Shown here: piece by piece, positions 1 through 10,976 of the stretch
Numbering within the stretch: position 1 is the first letter of the stretch
Layout of the letters: each line of letters starts with the position of its first letter
Origin: Epiperipatus broadwayi
Lineage: Eukaryota > Onychophora > Udeonychophora > Euonychophora > Peripatidae
NCBI GenBank assembly: GCA_028023455.1
Contig: JAQFVV010000205.1
Location: 1,597,353 to 1,661,352 of the forward strand
Direction of reading: 5' to 3'
DNA: 64,000 bases
Made by a program: the position numbers and the translations under genes
Notes under the pieces: generated by a model
Told to the model about the DNA's origin: nothing
Databases searched by the model: none
Seen by the model: only the letters and a program-made list of their open reading frames with translations

Positions 1-139
1 CATATCTTATTAGGGATCATTTTGTTTAATATTATACTAGCTTATACTGTGCAGTAAGACCATTAATCAGGTCTCATTATCTCTACGGTCATGTCAGTCT
101 GTCACATATATATATATATATATCAGTTCCTACACGTAA

Positions 140-1281
140 TAGTTGTCCTATTGTTTCCCTAGATCAGATAACCCATATGATTTAAACTTTTGATGATGTT
201 CATAGTCTTGGTCCTTTCTCATTGGCATCAAGTTCCCATAGACTATTGCAGTCAGTAATTCTATGGCCTTTTCTAGTGACATTGGGCACATCCCAAGCAT
301 GATTCTTTGAATCCATGGGGGTAAATTATGCCTTATTGTCCAGATGATGGGTTGATCATTGTATTTAAATGCCATGAGGAATTTGTATGTGGTCACTTGT
401 TGGATGAAGTAGGCTGCAAGTCCCTGCCTTCAGTCTTCTTGATACCTCTGGGTGCTTAATCTGTGTAAAATACCCTCCTGCCTTTCTTCACTCCAGTATT
501 TCTTCAATATGGCATTCTCATACCCTTGGACCATGTGGGTGTTTCAGTAGCTTCCGCCATGCCTTGGCAGCCTCTCTGAAATAATGGCTGGCTAATATAA
601 TCTTCTCCCTCTCTGCAACTGAATGTAGACAAAAAAATTCTTTAAAACTATCTAGATGAGCTATGGGGTTATCTCCTGGGTCTCCCTTGAAAATTTGAAT
701 CTGTATAGAGAATCCAGGGAATGGTATCTGTAAATCCATGAGACTAAGTTGAGGGTTCATTGTCCATCCCATTTCTATCTTTGGTTTCATCTTATTAGTG
801 ACATCATTGTCATTCAGCATTATGACCATGTCATCTTCTTTTTCCATCTCTGCATTTAGCTTTGCTTCACTAGCTTCTTCAACTGTTTCCTAACTTGATT
901 CCTTTTCTCCACTATCATCTTCTTTACCATCTATGACTCTTTTTGGTGTGATCTGAGCATCATCTAGTTTTGGGGCTTCATAAGTGTTTATTGCTTGATG
1001 ATGCTTTACACTCTCTGGTTTTGGGTTGGTTTGAATGCCTCATCTTTCTTCAATTCTTAGAATCATGGATAAGCATTAACTTTCTGTCTTCTTTCATCTC
1101 CCTGAGGAGTGTATATAAAATCTCTCAATCATCATGATCATCTTGAGTTGCCTTCCTGCTTTGACAGTTGTGTTCTTTCCTCTTAACCAGATTTTTGAAG
1201 GTGATATCTTGCTCACTAGAGGCTGTTGAAGGTGCATCACTATTCTCAGTCAACTCTTTATCTACTTGCTCTCCTTCCATT
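140..1281 (-). pseudogene. LTR-retrotransposon Gag remnant
   Basis: Decayed structural (Gag) polyprotein gene of an LTR retrotransposon, read on the minus strand from an ATG near 1281. The N-terminal third is acidic and low-complexity. The best open pieces are at 518-847 and 148-396. The first contains FKGDPGDNPIAHLDSFKEFF and then REAAKAW, the pattern of the retrotransposon Gag (capsid-like) domain, in which an FxGd block is followed by a helix bundle and an A-x-x-W motif. The second continues the same domain (helix around PPWIQRIMLGM). Frameshifts and stops separate the pieces. I see no protease, reverse transcriptase or integrase; those would lie left of the window start on this strand. 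Family assignment (Ty3/Gypsy-like) is inferred from the Gag pattern only. Confidence 0.6.
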
Positions 1282-1708
1282 TTTTTGAGAATATGTAAAC
1301 AATATGGATAACAAAATTTTAGGCACTATTAATCTGAATACTTATATACTGATTTTTTTCTAATACATTGAGTTAGGTTTCTGACTACTGGTTCCATTTG
1401 TCCTTATCTTCATCAGCTGCTACATATTATTTCACCAATCTATCTACTGCCTTTTTTAGTTCACCTACATTTATTTTGGTCAGCTTCTACTATTAATTCT
1501 TTGAATAAGACATATATTTTCTTAAAAACTATTAAATGTAAGAGTGATTATTAACATACAAATATTGATATATCTTAGCAAAGTAATACTAGTAATTCTC
1601 TATGTTGAATATATTTGGTTTTTTTATTTATTTAGGCAATTCATTACTGCTGTATTGACAATCATATTTTGACAAATTAATTTATGCGGGCGCCAACCAG
1701 CAAAATGA

Positions 1709-1741
1709 GATCAATAGGATATGTCAAATAACCTATTGATC
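1709..1741. repeat. Short perfect hairpin
   Basis: Ten-base arms GATCAATAGG (1709-1718) and its complement (1732-1741) around a 13-base loop. No function is evident; it lies upstream of the Gag remnant as read on the minus strand. Confidence 0.55.
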
Positions 1742-1759
1742 ACCCAAAACATATATGAT

Positions 1760-2630
1760 TTACATTTTAGGATAAAACAATTTGATGATAAAACAATTTG
1801 ATTGATGAATATTTATTATTCATTAAAAATTGACAAAGCGTTACTGCCCTAAGTTTAAATATAGGAGCTTAACTATTTCATTTCCAATAAGCATGAGGCT
1901 TCATCGATATCAATTTTTAATCTTGCTAGCAGAAGAGTGCGTAAACCATTGAAGCATTTTGCCAACTGCATCTGGCTGCTTGGTGTTACACAAAGGGTAT
2001 TCACCTGCTTTGATCTAGAAATCATTGTCGTCGAAGCATAATGTCCACTACATCGAACCACTTGACACACAATTCCCAGTTGGAAGGTCTTCGCCTGCTT
2101 TGAGGCTACTAATACTAAGAAACGAACATTTAAAATATCTGCTAGCAAGCAATACTTTAATTTTAAACTTTTAACGTGATATCGATATTGGATACATTTA
2201 ATATAACAACTGAGATAAACACTAATTAATTTTGACAATGAAAAATATTTCATCTATTTTACCCTTTGCTTCAATCTACTCTTTCTACTTTTCTAACCCT
2301 TTGCTTTTCTTCTCTCCTTACTGACATGAACGCGTATCAAACAAACGTATAATATATATACTGTTATACTATAAAATACACCTATACTTAATTTATATAT
2401 ATTAACCATCTTATTACTTTTTTTTTGTATAATTATTTTGACGATACTGTTACGGTATTTAACTAACAAATCTTTTAATGAACGAACATTTACGTAATCT
2501 TGAAAACATTTAAATATAAGAAAAAAATTAAAAATGACATTTTAACACATTAAAAATCATTTTGGTTGAGCTTTATAAATCGCATAACTTTTTTTTTTTT
2601 CAAATATATATAACACTCTACAGAAACATA
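1760..2630. other. AT-rich stretch, nothing recognised
   Basis: A 126-codon open frame on the minus strand (1873-2253) has no recognisable domain and biased composition. The rest is A/T runs. I see no gene, RNA or element boundary here. Confidence 0.5.
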
Positions 2631-2637
2631 ATCACTC

Positions 2638-2838
2638 TCTACAGGGTGTAGAATTTAATTAATTGAGGCCTCAATGATTTGGGTGGCTAAAAATCATAAC
2701 TACTATCTACAAGGTGTGGGATTTAATACATCGAAGGTCCCAACGATTGAGCATTCAATAATATAAACACTGCCTACAAAATGTGGGATTTATTAAATTG
2801 AAGCCCCAAGGATTGGGCAGCCAAAAACATAACCATTG
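2638..2838. repeat. Three-copy tandem repeat, 67-68 bp
   Basis: Three diverged tandem units start at about 2638, 2706 and 2773. Each begins with CTACA-A/G-GTGTGGGATTTA and carries a GAxGxCCC/CAAxGATT block and a CATAAC-like end. Copies differ at roughly one position in four, so this is an old minisatellite or the remains of a tandem 3' end of an element. Confidence 0.6.
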
Positions 2839-2839
2839 T

Positions 2840-5595
2840 ACCAGTCAAAACATCCACCCAACAATCTAAACTCAAAGCCGGATTCAAACCCAGTCTAACC
2901 AAAGATTTTACTCCAGACCAAACCGAATTCAAACCCAACTCACAAGCTCAGATCAAATCAATGGATGACATATGTCGATGGTATATGAGTATGCACCAAG
3001 AAACTAGCTCACTGGATGATGATTATCTGAGACCCCTGATCTGACTCTAATAACATATAATAAAATAACTAAGGATATTTATAAGTCAATTCATATATGT
3101 ATGTTCAAGTTGCCAATACAGACAGCGAGCATTAATATTAAAATAATTATTGAATAATAAAGAAAGTTAAAAAGCAAATGTGTTAATAAAATGTTTAATA
3201 AGAAGAAATATTTTGTTCACTGAAGAATATATTTTGTTCAACTTTTGTGATTAAGATTATATAGATTACCTCTAGTCTTTAAGAATGGGAGTTATAATTT
3301 ACAATAAGAATGGCAGTCATTATTATATGCCAATAACTATTATGCAATATTATAGGAGGTTTATACGTGTCTATGCCCCGACAAGTAAATAAAGGTAGAT
3401 AAAGGTATTTGGCTTTGACAAATTATTATTCTAATTCTAAAAGAATGTGAGATTCATTTTCACATTCGTAAATCAATTCACAAAAAGCATGATAACTAGT
3501 AGGGCATACCTTTACTGTTTACTAAAGAGCATGTTTAATGATAAATGAATATGAAATTGTTTGACTTTAATAAAATTAATTCATTATGATTTATGAGCAT
3601 GAGAGTGGGGCTTTATTTGAACTGAGAAATAATGGTTCTGACAATTTACGAGCATTGAGAATAAATATGAAAATAATGGCTTGTCGGGGATTTGAGAAAA
3701 TAGCAGGGCAGCTTGTATTTGACCAGTCTTTGATGCCCTATGAAGGATATGTGGAACACAGGGAAAGCCAGGCCAGGTCATAGCCATGGACCTTTGGTGT
3801 TCCAATATAAAAACAAGCAAGTGAGGAAGTGGTTTCTTTCTGGGTAATTAAAGTAATAATAATATCACTGAGGACAAGCCTACGAGGCAGGAGATGGCTC
3901 ATGTCAGCAACGTTTGGAAAATGATGACTAAATAATCATCATGTTTAATTAATAAAACCCATATTATATAAAGAATGCTCTATATAATGACCTGATCATG
4001 TTGAATTAAAGTCAAACGAGCTTTAACTAAAAGTACTTAAGGCAATCATAAAAATTATGCTAATTATACCCTAAATATCATGCCCTCCCTGAATACTAAT
4101 ATAAGGTATAAAGTTTAAATAAGAATATATTGACATTAATTCTCTTATCGACCTTTTTGCAAAACATTTTAACATTATTAATATGAACAAATAAATATTG
4201 GTGAAACTCAAGAAAATATCCAGGGGCATAGGCTAGAAAATGGGCTAAAAATTGTTATCAGCCATTGGTAAAAATAGTAAACATTTAATAAATTCTTCAA
4301 CTCGATAATTAATAGAACTGTATTAAATTAGTACTAGTGGGCAAGAATTACTATAAAACTTAATATTATATTATTTTCATGAGGCAAGTTTAATGAAAGG
4401 GATTATTATCAAGTTGAAGCCTTATTGGCATATAATGAAAATAAATGACATTAATAATTATTCAATAAATATATATAATACAGTTAGTGAAACGAATCGC
4501 CATCGTAAGAAAAGAAAGTTAACAAATATTACATTTAAAGACTAGAGATATAGATAGAAAATTACTTATACAATAAAGACATTATAAAGCAAGAAGGAGA
4601 TTTAACAGTAATTAATTTTAAAAGGTGGTGTAAAATAAAGTTCGGAAACTGGCCAGAAAGTTGTGGTTGTTTAAATAAAGATATTATTGTTCCTTCATGG
4701 TTGGTTTCTTAGTTTACATGGCAGAATCCGATTGGGTTGAAACGTAGGTGCGCAATTTGAACTTTTGTGAATGGCATTTGGATTGATTCTTTCAGGTTTT
4801 GGCAGCATCATTGGTATGGAAAAAGTTTAGTTTAGCAGCTACATTGAAGATCTTCTGGGTCTTCGAGCCCAGCGGTCAGATTCCCGAAGTTAGCCCCTCA
4901 CCATGATGGAGACACTATAAAGATTCATAATTTAAGACACACATTGCTTCTAGTAGCACTTCTTTCAAAACAAATATGGCTTCTCCCTCTCCAAACTTTT
5001 CCGGGCTTTTTATACCTGTTCTCTGGTTTTCTGCCTATACCAAATCTTGTTGCCTTCAGGCTAAAGCTTCTTACCTTATCAAAGTTACAAATTTTGTTAA
5101 TTGATTTTAAATACATTCCTTCAATAAGGCTTTCAAACTCATTAACTTTAAATTCATTTTTTAATTAGAAAATGAATTTGTAAATCTGAAAAATAATTTT
5201 AATTAGGAACTGTCCTAACATTTTAAATTATTATCTTTTTGCTAATTAATAAAAATTTTCCCATTGTCTTTGGGAGCGGGCGAACTGAAAGCTTATCGAA
5301 AGAATGTAGCTTTTAATCAGAGAAAGTTGAACAAATTGGTGTAAATAAAATAAAACATTCCGACGCAATGAAATTTTATAATGAATATATATATTTAATT
5401 ATTTATAAATACATACACACAATCCACACAGTTTATATAAATTCATAAATAATTTTTTCATGAATTTATTAATGATATTGGTTAGTTTAAATATTAAAGC
5501 AGTTGGTTTAACACAGGTTTATATAATAGGGTTTTTTTCAATGAGCTACAGGTTGTATTGAACATATAAAGCTCCATTGCATTTAGAAATTCAAG
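2840..5595. other. Non-coding, AT-rich, no gene seen
   Basis: No open frame in this stretch has recognisable protein content. The short frames at 3586-3783 and 4925-5168 overlap on both strands and look like chance openings. Sequence around 3360-3800 has slightly higher GC and could be an unrecognised old repeat. I cannot assign anything to it. Confidence 0.45.
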
Positions 5596-6043
5596 GTTAG
5601 TACTAGGGTTTGAAGTGAGCTACAGGTGAGATATCATGAAGTGAGGATCAAACTTACATCCGACCAGTTCAATATAGAATCAATTAAAGTTAAAAATGGG
5701 GTGGGACTAAGGCAAAGATGCCCCATGACACCTATTTTGTTTGTGTTGTATTTGAGTGAAATGGAAGGAGCAATAGAAATATTAGGAAGAGGGATAAAGA
5801 TACCATTAATAGGTGATAAGGGAGTATATATTTTGTCAGGTCTTTTTTTTCTGGATGATATATTTTTGTGTGCAGAAAGAAGAGAAGATATGGTAGTTAT
5901 GCTGAGGACGTGCAAGGGTGGGTAAAGAGATGGGATTAAATTTAGTGAAGAAAAATCAAATAAAATGATGGTTAATACTGGGGAAAGAAAAGAAGTACAA
6001 TTTTTATTGGGAGATATTAAGTTAAGGGTGGTAAATAGATATA

Positions 6044-6837
6044 ACCACTAAGCATCACATGATCTCATCTCCTATACTAGCACATTAATTGTTGATAAAC
6101 AGAGCAAAACTCTCCATACAGTATTGCCACCTGTGCTAAACAGAGTAATCAATGGATGCCAGAAGGCTTGTGCATAAAATCCCTATCCAATGCCTACTCA
6201 TCCAATATCCCCAGACTAGTTTCTGGCTAGTGGCCTTTGTCAGTGAGGAGCTTACTAGTCTGGGGATATTGGATGAGTAGGCATTAGATAGGGATTTTAT
6301 GCACAAGCCTTCTGGAATCCATTGATTACTCTGTTTAGCACAGGTGGCAATACAGTATGGAGAGTTTTGCTCTGTTTATCAACAATTAATGTGCTAGTAT
6401 AGGAAATGTGATCATGTGATGCTTAATGGTTTAACACCAATCCTACCTAATAGGATAGTGGTGGCTATGGTTGTAAAAGAGCCAAAGATACCAAAATGTA
6501 TGGGTGCTGAACTGAGCTCAGACCCATATGACTATATAAGCTATTGAGCTTAGATTGAAAATATTTTTTGTGTTCTCGATTTCATTTTTATGGTTTTGTT
6601 GTTAAGTAGAGATAAAAGGTGGTTGCTAGAGGGTTGCATTAGATCCTAAGATCTAGAGGCAGTGCTCTCAGATCCAAAGCTCGTCAGTGATGAAGGTCAC
6701 AAGCCAGAAACTAGTCTGGGGATATTGGATGAGTAGGCATTGGATAGGGATTTTATGCACAAGCCTTCTGGCATCCATTGATTACTCTGTTTAGCACAGG
6801 TGGCAATACTGTATGGAGAGTTTTTGTTCTGTTTATG
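6044..6837 (+). mobile_element. RZ1 copy 1: hammerhead repeat in LINE-B, head-to-head
   Basis: Insertion in the LINE-B frame flanked by the 10-bp duplication AATAGATATA (6034-6043 and 6838-6847). Removing it rejoins the codons ..VVNRY|SYLRI.., an independent check of the boundaries. The left part (6044-6253) is an inverted copy of the element's 3' portion. The right part (6254-6837) is forward and contains just over one monomer: the two ribozyme cleavage positions (after 6260 and after 6716) are 456 bp apart. The inversion junction is at 6253/6254, seven bases upstream of the cleavage position. The outer ends of both halves are 3' element sequence. Confidence 0.85.
6672..6730 (+). ncRNA. Hammerhead ribozyme, type I, core-mutated
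   Basis: Same 59-base layout as the better copies at 48.6 and 49.5 kb, but the core box reads GUGAUGA in place of CUGAUGA (C3 changed to G), with a stem I change (UCGUCA). The rest is intact: stem II GGU/GCC, GAAAC, GUC cleavage triplet, UGGGGA and UUGGAU. The C3 change should abolish or strongly reduce cleavage. Confidence 0.65.
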
Positions 6838-7673
6838 AATAGATATAGTTATCTGCGAATTATTTTAAGTAATCAAAAAAATTATTTGGATGAATGGGAA
6901 AAAAAATTGATAAATGAAGCAAAGAAAAGAAAAGGATTGATAAAGAAATTAACAGTGTTTTCATATAATAAATATGATATAACTAGAATTATATGGGAGT
7001 TGTAGTAGCAGGGTTAACATATGGTAATGATACATTATGTGTTAATAAAGGGATATTAGATTGCTTAGAAAAAGTTCAAAGGGAAGTAGGAAGACATGCA
7101 TTGGATGCATATGTATGAACAACAAGGGAGGCAATTCAAGGAGAAATGGGACGGTTAAAGATTTCATATGAGAGATGTAAAATGAAAATGTTTGGTAGAT
7201 TGCAGTTTATGGATAATAAAAGAATAGCCAAAATAGTAATTAATTGTGTTATGAGTAAAGGGCAGGTAACAAGATGGGTGAGAAAGGTAATGCAGTATGC
7301 AAAAAATTTGGATAAAGAATTTATATCAGTATATGTGTACAAAAGATGGGATGATTGTGTTAGGAGAATTGTTGAGTGTTTTAGTGGTAAGGAATGGGAT
7401 AAAAAAAATAGATTTATTTAATAAAAAATAGGGAATTAGAGAGATGAAGAACTAGTATGGAGAGTAAAAAGAGTTTAAATATATATAGAAATAAACAAAA
7501 TATTAGGTGTGAGTTAATATGTGATAATAGTAAGGAAAGTAATTTATTGTTTAAGGCTCGAACATGTAAAAGGAAAAATATGGGTGATTTAGTCTGTAAA
7601 TTATTTAAAGAAGGAATAGAAAATATTAGGCATCTGTTAATTAAATGTAAATGCTTGAAAACAGAAAGGGTAC

Positions 7674-8143
7674 TGTTATATTCGTTTGTTGACAAATAAA
7701 CAGAGAGTTTACAAGAGACAATTTACTCCAAAAGTTTTCGCTTATTTTAGTTGAAAGTAAAAACAACTCATTAAAGTTAAATATTTATAATGGAAATAAT
7801 TATAATTGAAAACAAGCTAATTAAAGTTAAGAACAATCAAAACAGAGTTGGAAAACAAGCAATTAAGATTTCGGAAAGATGTAGTAGATAAGACTTTATA
7901 AAAAAAAACACAGAGGGATATAAAAACTGCGAAAGGAAAAACAAGCACTTGTTACAGTTTTGTTTAACAGAAGAAGTTGGATACGTAACAAGCAATTAGA
8001 TCTATTTGCGCACTAACTGCTTTAAGAATTGTTTCAGCCGAGTTCCAGATATTTAGTTAGAATTTTTGTCCTCATTTATGTTATCTATCGGATTGCATAT
8101 CCTTTTCTACCCCTCTGAAAAACTTAGGAGCGAAGACATTACA
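7674..8143. mobile_element. Solo LTR, 470 bp
   Basis: A 470-bp block that interrupts LINE-B between a sequence matching ...GAAAGGGTAC and ATATAATGAAGTTATGG, which are adjacent in the other LINE-B copies (38.7 and 42.0 kb). It begins TGTTATATTC and ends CATTACA, the TG...CA ends of a long terminal repeat. Flanks are GGTAC (7669-7673) and GATAC (8144-8148), a 5-bp target duplication with one mismatch. It has no coding capacity, so it is most likely an LTR left after recombination of a Gypsy- or BEL-type element. The superfamily is not determined. Confidence 0.65.
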
Positions 8144-8390
8144 GATACATATAATGAAGTTATGGAAGAATAAATATGAAAAAGTGATTATACAGGAAGT
8201 GGATTATTGGTTTTTATGCTGGGTTTGGGAAAAGATAAGTGGGATTTAGATATAAAGCCCATAGAGTTGACAAAGATTATGTTGTGGAAATGGAATGGAG
8301 CAGAATATGGGAAAACTTAGAGTGGGGAATGGAAAATAAAGTGGCTAACAGATTTCTCTTGGCATAATTGCTGAGAGATTTTTGACTTCA

Positions 8391-8905
8391 TTTAAGGAGG
8401 AGCTACAGTACATTACATTACCTCACATTACTGTCTTAATTCCGAGTCTGATAATATAACTAAGCTCATAATCACTTTCATTAATCATAGCATTGTAAGG
8501 AAATTCCAACATTGGTATGTAGACCAAAAATGCTTGAATTTTCTAATCAAAATAAATCTAAGAACTCTATCTAGAAATGATTTTCTTTAAAGAAGAATGA
8601 CTGCTGAAAGTGTAGATTGTCTGTTCTTTGTATAGAAGAAATTATTGAATACTTTATATTCGGGTGTCCTTTCTTACATTTCTATAGTAATTAATATCTT
8701 CCATCACTTGTTTTCAAGGCTCTTTCCTAAATGTACTGATTAATAGCATAAAAAATTATTCCAAATATTAGAATAGCGCTCTCTATTTTTTTCATCCTCC
8801 TGTTTCTAAAATGTCATTTCATTTTTAATTCCTATATTTTGGAAATTTCAATCATATTTTAAAATAAATTTAATAAAATAAAAATCAAAGAGCAGGGTTT
8901 GTCAA
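8391..8905. other. No gene seen
   Basis: AT-rich sequence after the LINE-B 3' end. No open frame, repeat boundary or RNA recognised. Confidence 0.4.
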
Positions 8906-9206
8906 GCATTGGTGGTCGAGAGGTCAGCGATGGCTGCTTTACAAGCAGTTGTCCCGGGTTGGCAGGTTCGCTTCCCGGCTGATGCTATGACACATGAGAA
9001 AAAAAAAGAGCCGGGTTTGGACTGCTGTATCATCTCAATACTAACACTAATGTAATTAAAAGATCTAACTCATAAACTGATTATTTTTTTCTCAACATAT
9101 GATTTTTTTTTTAAAGTGTCATAGCATCGGCCAGGACGCGAACCCGCAACCCGGGCAACTGACTGCAAGTGTTAGGCAGTTGCGCTGACCTCTCGACCAC
9201 CAATGC
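8906..9206. mobile_element. Palindromic pair of tRNA-like SINE heads
   Basis: Two tRNA-like sequences face each other in inverted orientation. The left one (plus strand, about 8909-8989) has a pol III A-box-like TGGTCGAGAGGT and a B-box-like GGTTCGCTTCC. The right one (minus strand, about 9115-9206) has the same A box and GGTTCGCGTCC. Both end in GATGCTATGACAC and then an A-rich run. The long stretch between anticodon-arm and B-box regions suggests a Leu/Ser-type tRNA ancestor. Outer edges are GCATTGGTGGTCGAGAGGTC and its complement. Whether this is two SINEs inserted tail-to-tail or one fold-back element is open; I found no convincing target duplication. Confidence 0.65.
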
Positions 9207-9489
9207 AAGACTACACATATTAAATATTTGTTTTTAATTATTATAATGCATGTAATTGTTTTGAAAATTATAATTGTATTCTTCAAAATTATTACGTAAA
9301 TATATTAAATGGAAAAATGATCATTGTATTATATAATATCAATAAAATTAACTTTTAAAACTAGTTTGGTATTAACGATGTCTGTATGTAATCTATGACC
9401 AATGAGTTTCAAAAAGAAACCTGGAGAGCTTGGAATTCTGGGAAATTTTAACCTATGATATTAGACAAGCTTATTAATATTTCTGTAGT

Positions 9490-9815
9490 ATAATTAAGTG
9501 GATAATCTCTAATCTAATGAATGACTAAAAAAAATTATAAATATAGTTCCATCAAGTGATTTGGGTTAAAATTGTGAATGCATTAAGTTTATGCTGTACA
9601 AATTGTCTATCTATATCTCTACTGGATAATGATAAAGATATGTGAAAAATATTGTGATCTGGGCCAACAGGTGAGTGCTGATTCAGCATGAAATGTACAT
9701 CTTGGGAATGTCTTTGGTCATATGTTTATGATTACACTTTTTCACCAGGTGTTAAAAGTGGATAGAAACCAGTACCTATCTTGCATGAGAGTTGGTGTAC
9801 AGAAATATTATTCAT
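9490..9815 (+). repeat. Dispersed repeat DR1, copy 1
   Basis: Shares ordered blocks with 53280-53395, 54375-54640 and 56110-56345: TCTAATGAATG..., ATAATGATAAAGATATGT, TTTGGTCATATGTTTAT, GGTGTTAAAAG-x-GGA-x-AGAAACCAG and TACAGAAATATT. Non-coding. Nature unknown; the shared, ordered blocks show a true repeat family. Confidence 0.6.
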
Positions 9816-9829
9816 CTGAGGAACTGTTT

Positions 9830-10590
9830 GAATGCACTTCCTTTTATTCCAAATATTTTTATTGATTGCGATATAATTCAGTTTCTCCACAATAATAATC
9901 TTCAGTTTATTTTGCACATTGATTGTAGACAAATCGGAGAGCTAAAAGTTCCTATATCCTCATTCTGGCACTTTTGGTGTTTAAATGTCACATGACTTTT
10001 TGAGGAACTAAGTATTCATTTATTATTTAATAAATGGAGACCTCTATTCTATATACAAATATTTTAAGTGTAATTAATTATCAGATAAAGGGTTTAATTA
10101 TACTGTAATGTCAAATTCAGTTCAGAATTTATAACAGATGAATAGATTTAAAAAATTATTTTTATCTTATCTTCCTTTAAAAAAAATTTCCTTTGCCCAT
10201 ATGTGACATCGAACAATAAGATTGCACTGCAATTAAATTTATTTAAATGAAAAACTATGTTTTTACAAGTAAGCTCATATTGACAATACTGATGGTCAGA
10301 AGTTCTGGAGATCAAAGTTCATAGGTCACGTCCTAGCTCTGTGTCTTTTGATAATCAAGTTTTTTTTATAAATTTTCAAACAATAAGGTTATTTGATTTG
10401 ATTTTTTTGTGCCCTTTATTGTTTAATGCAGAGATAGACTCGTAATATAAAGACCACGAATCACTTTGGACTATCAATTCCAATGCTCAAATTTCTTATA
10501 AAATCTTGAACCATATGCCATTCAATTAATATTCAAAACATTAATCATTTCTGCAATAAGAAAAAAAGATGGAACTATTACTAAAAACAT
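9830..10590. other. No gene seen
   Basis: AT-rich. Overlapping short frames on both strands around 9732-9995 look like chance. A block near 9925-9995 resembles part of DR1 at 56.23-56.27 kb (cacttttggtgtttaaatgtcacatga-type sequence). Confidence 0.4.
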
Positions 10591-10682
10591 AATGACATCA
10601 CGAAAAATGTTGAAGAGTTCTATCAAGAATTATATAACAATAAAAAACAAGGAAAATTACTTCCTACATCTACTAAATCTTC

Positions 10683-10976
10683 ACATGATCACATCTCCAA
10701 TACTAGCACATAATTGTTTATAAACAAAGCAAAGCAAAACTCCATATAGTAGTGCCACCTGTGCTAAACAGAGTAATTAATGGATGCCAGAAGGCTTATG
10801 CATAAAATCCCTATCTAATGCCTACTCATCCAATATGCCCAGACTAGTTTCTGGCTTGTGGCCTTCGTCAGTGAGGAGCTTTGGATCTGAGAGCACTGCA
10901 TCTAGATCTGGCATCCATTAATTACTCTGTTCAGCACAGGTGGCACTACTATATAGAGTTTTGCTTTGCTTTGTTT
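10683..10976 (-). mobile_element. RZ1 copy 2: head-to-head insertion in RTE-1
   Basis: 294-bp insertion flanked by the 15-bp duplication ATCTACTAAATCTTC (10668-10682 and 10977-10991). Removing it restores the RTE coding line (LLPTSTKSSELTGI). The larger left part is minus-strand, from the 3' end back past the ribozyme to GCATCTAGATC. The right part, from about 10909, is plus-strand GGCATCCATT... to the 3' end GCTTTGTTT. Both outer ends are the element's 3' region. Confidence 0.88.
10828..10886 (-). ncRNA. Hammerhead ribozyme, type I, near-intact
   Basis: Minus strand, in order: AUCCAA, AGC loop, UCCUCA, core CUGACGA (position 7 is free in the consensus), A, GGC, CACAA loop, GCC, A, GAAAC, UA, GUC, UGGGCA, UA, UUGGAU. 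One stem I pair is lost (UGGGCA instead of UGGGGA). Core residues are all present, so cleavage after GUC is plausible. The position normally filled by the first G-C pair of stem II is A/A, a feature of the whole family. Confidence 0.75.

Larger units (their letters stand above)
5600..8390 (+). mobile_element. LINE-B copy 1, non-LTR retrotransposon, interrupted
   Basis: Degenerate non-LTR retrotransposon read on the plus strand. Reverse-transcriptase palm motifs are visible at 5690-5870: GVGLRQRCPMTPILF (the usual G-V-R-Q-G-C-P-x-S-P-x-L-F) and FLDDIFL in place of the catalytic F/YADD box. After an insertion (6044-6837) the frame resumes as NRYSYLRIILS, matching the conserved x-K-Y-L-G-x-x-L-S block. 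Further on come LEKVQREVGRHALDAY and a C-terminal Cys/His knuckle, which in the two sister copies (38.2 and 41.4 kb) reads CKLCKEG...HLLIEC. A solo LTR interrupts it at 7674-8143, after which the LINE 3' end resumes at 8149. Many stops; not functional. Clade not assigned. Confidence 0.7.

Noticed and set aside
1685-1696. TTGGCGCCCGCA on the minus strand as a retrotransposon primer binding site
   Set aside because: Resembles a TGGCGCC-type site and lies upstream of the Gag remnant, but no LTR ending in CA precedes it and no second LTR is visible.
1873-2253. 126-codon minus-strand frame as a gene
   Set aside because: No domain, no start context, biased composition and no conserved neighbours.
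2638-2838. CRISPR-like array
   Set aside because: Repeats are directly adjacent without spacers, strongly diverged, and the genome is eukaryotic.
6044-6440. Inverted RZ1 halves as terminal inverted repeats of a DNA transposon
   Set aside because: Arms have no fixed outer ends between copies, TSD length varies from 8 to 17 bp, and tandem multimers occur; this fits retroposition, not cut-and-paste.
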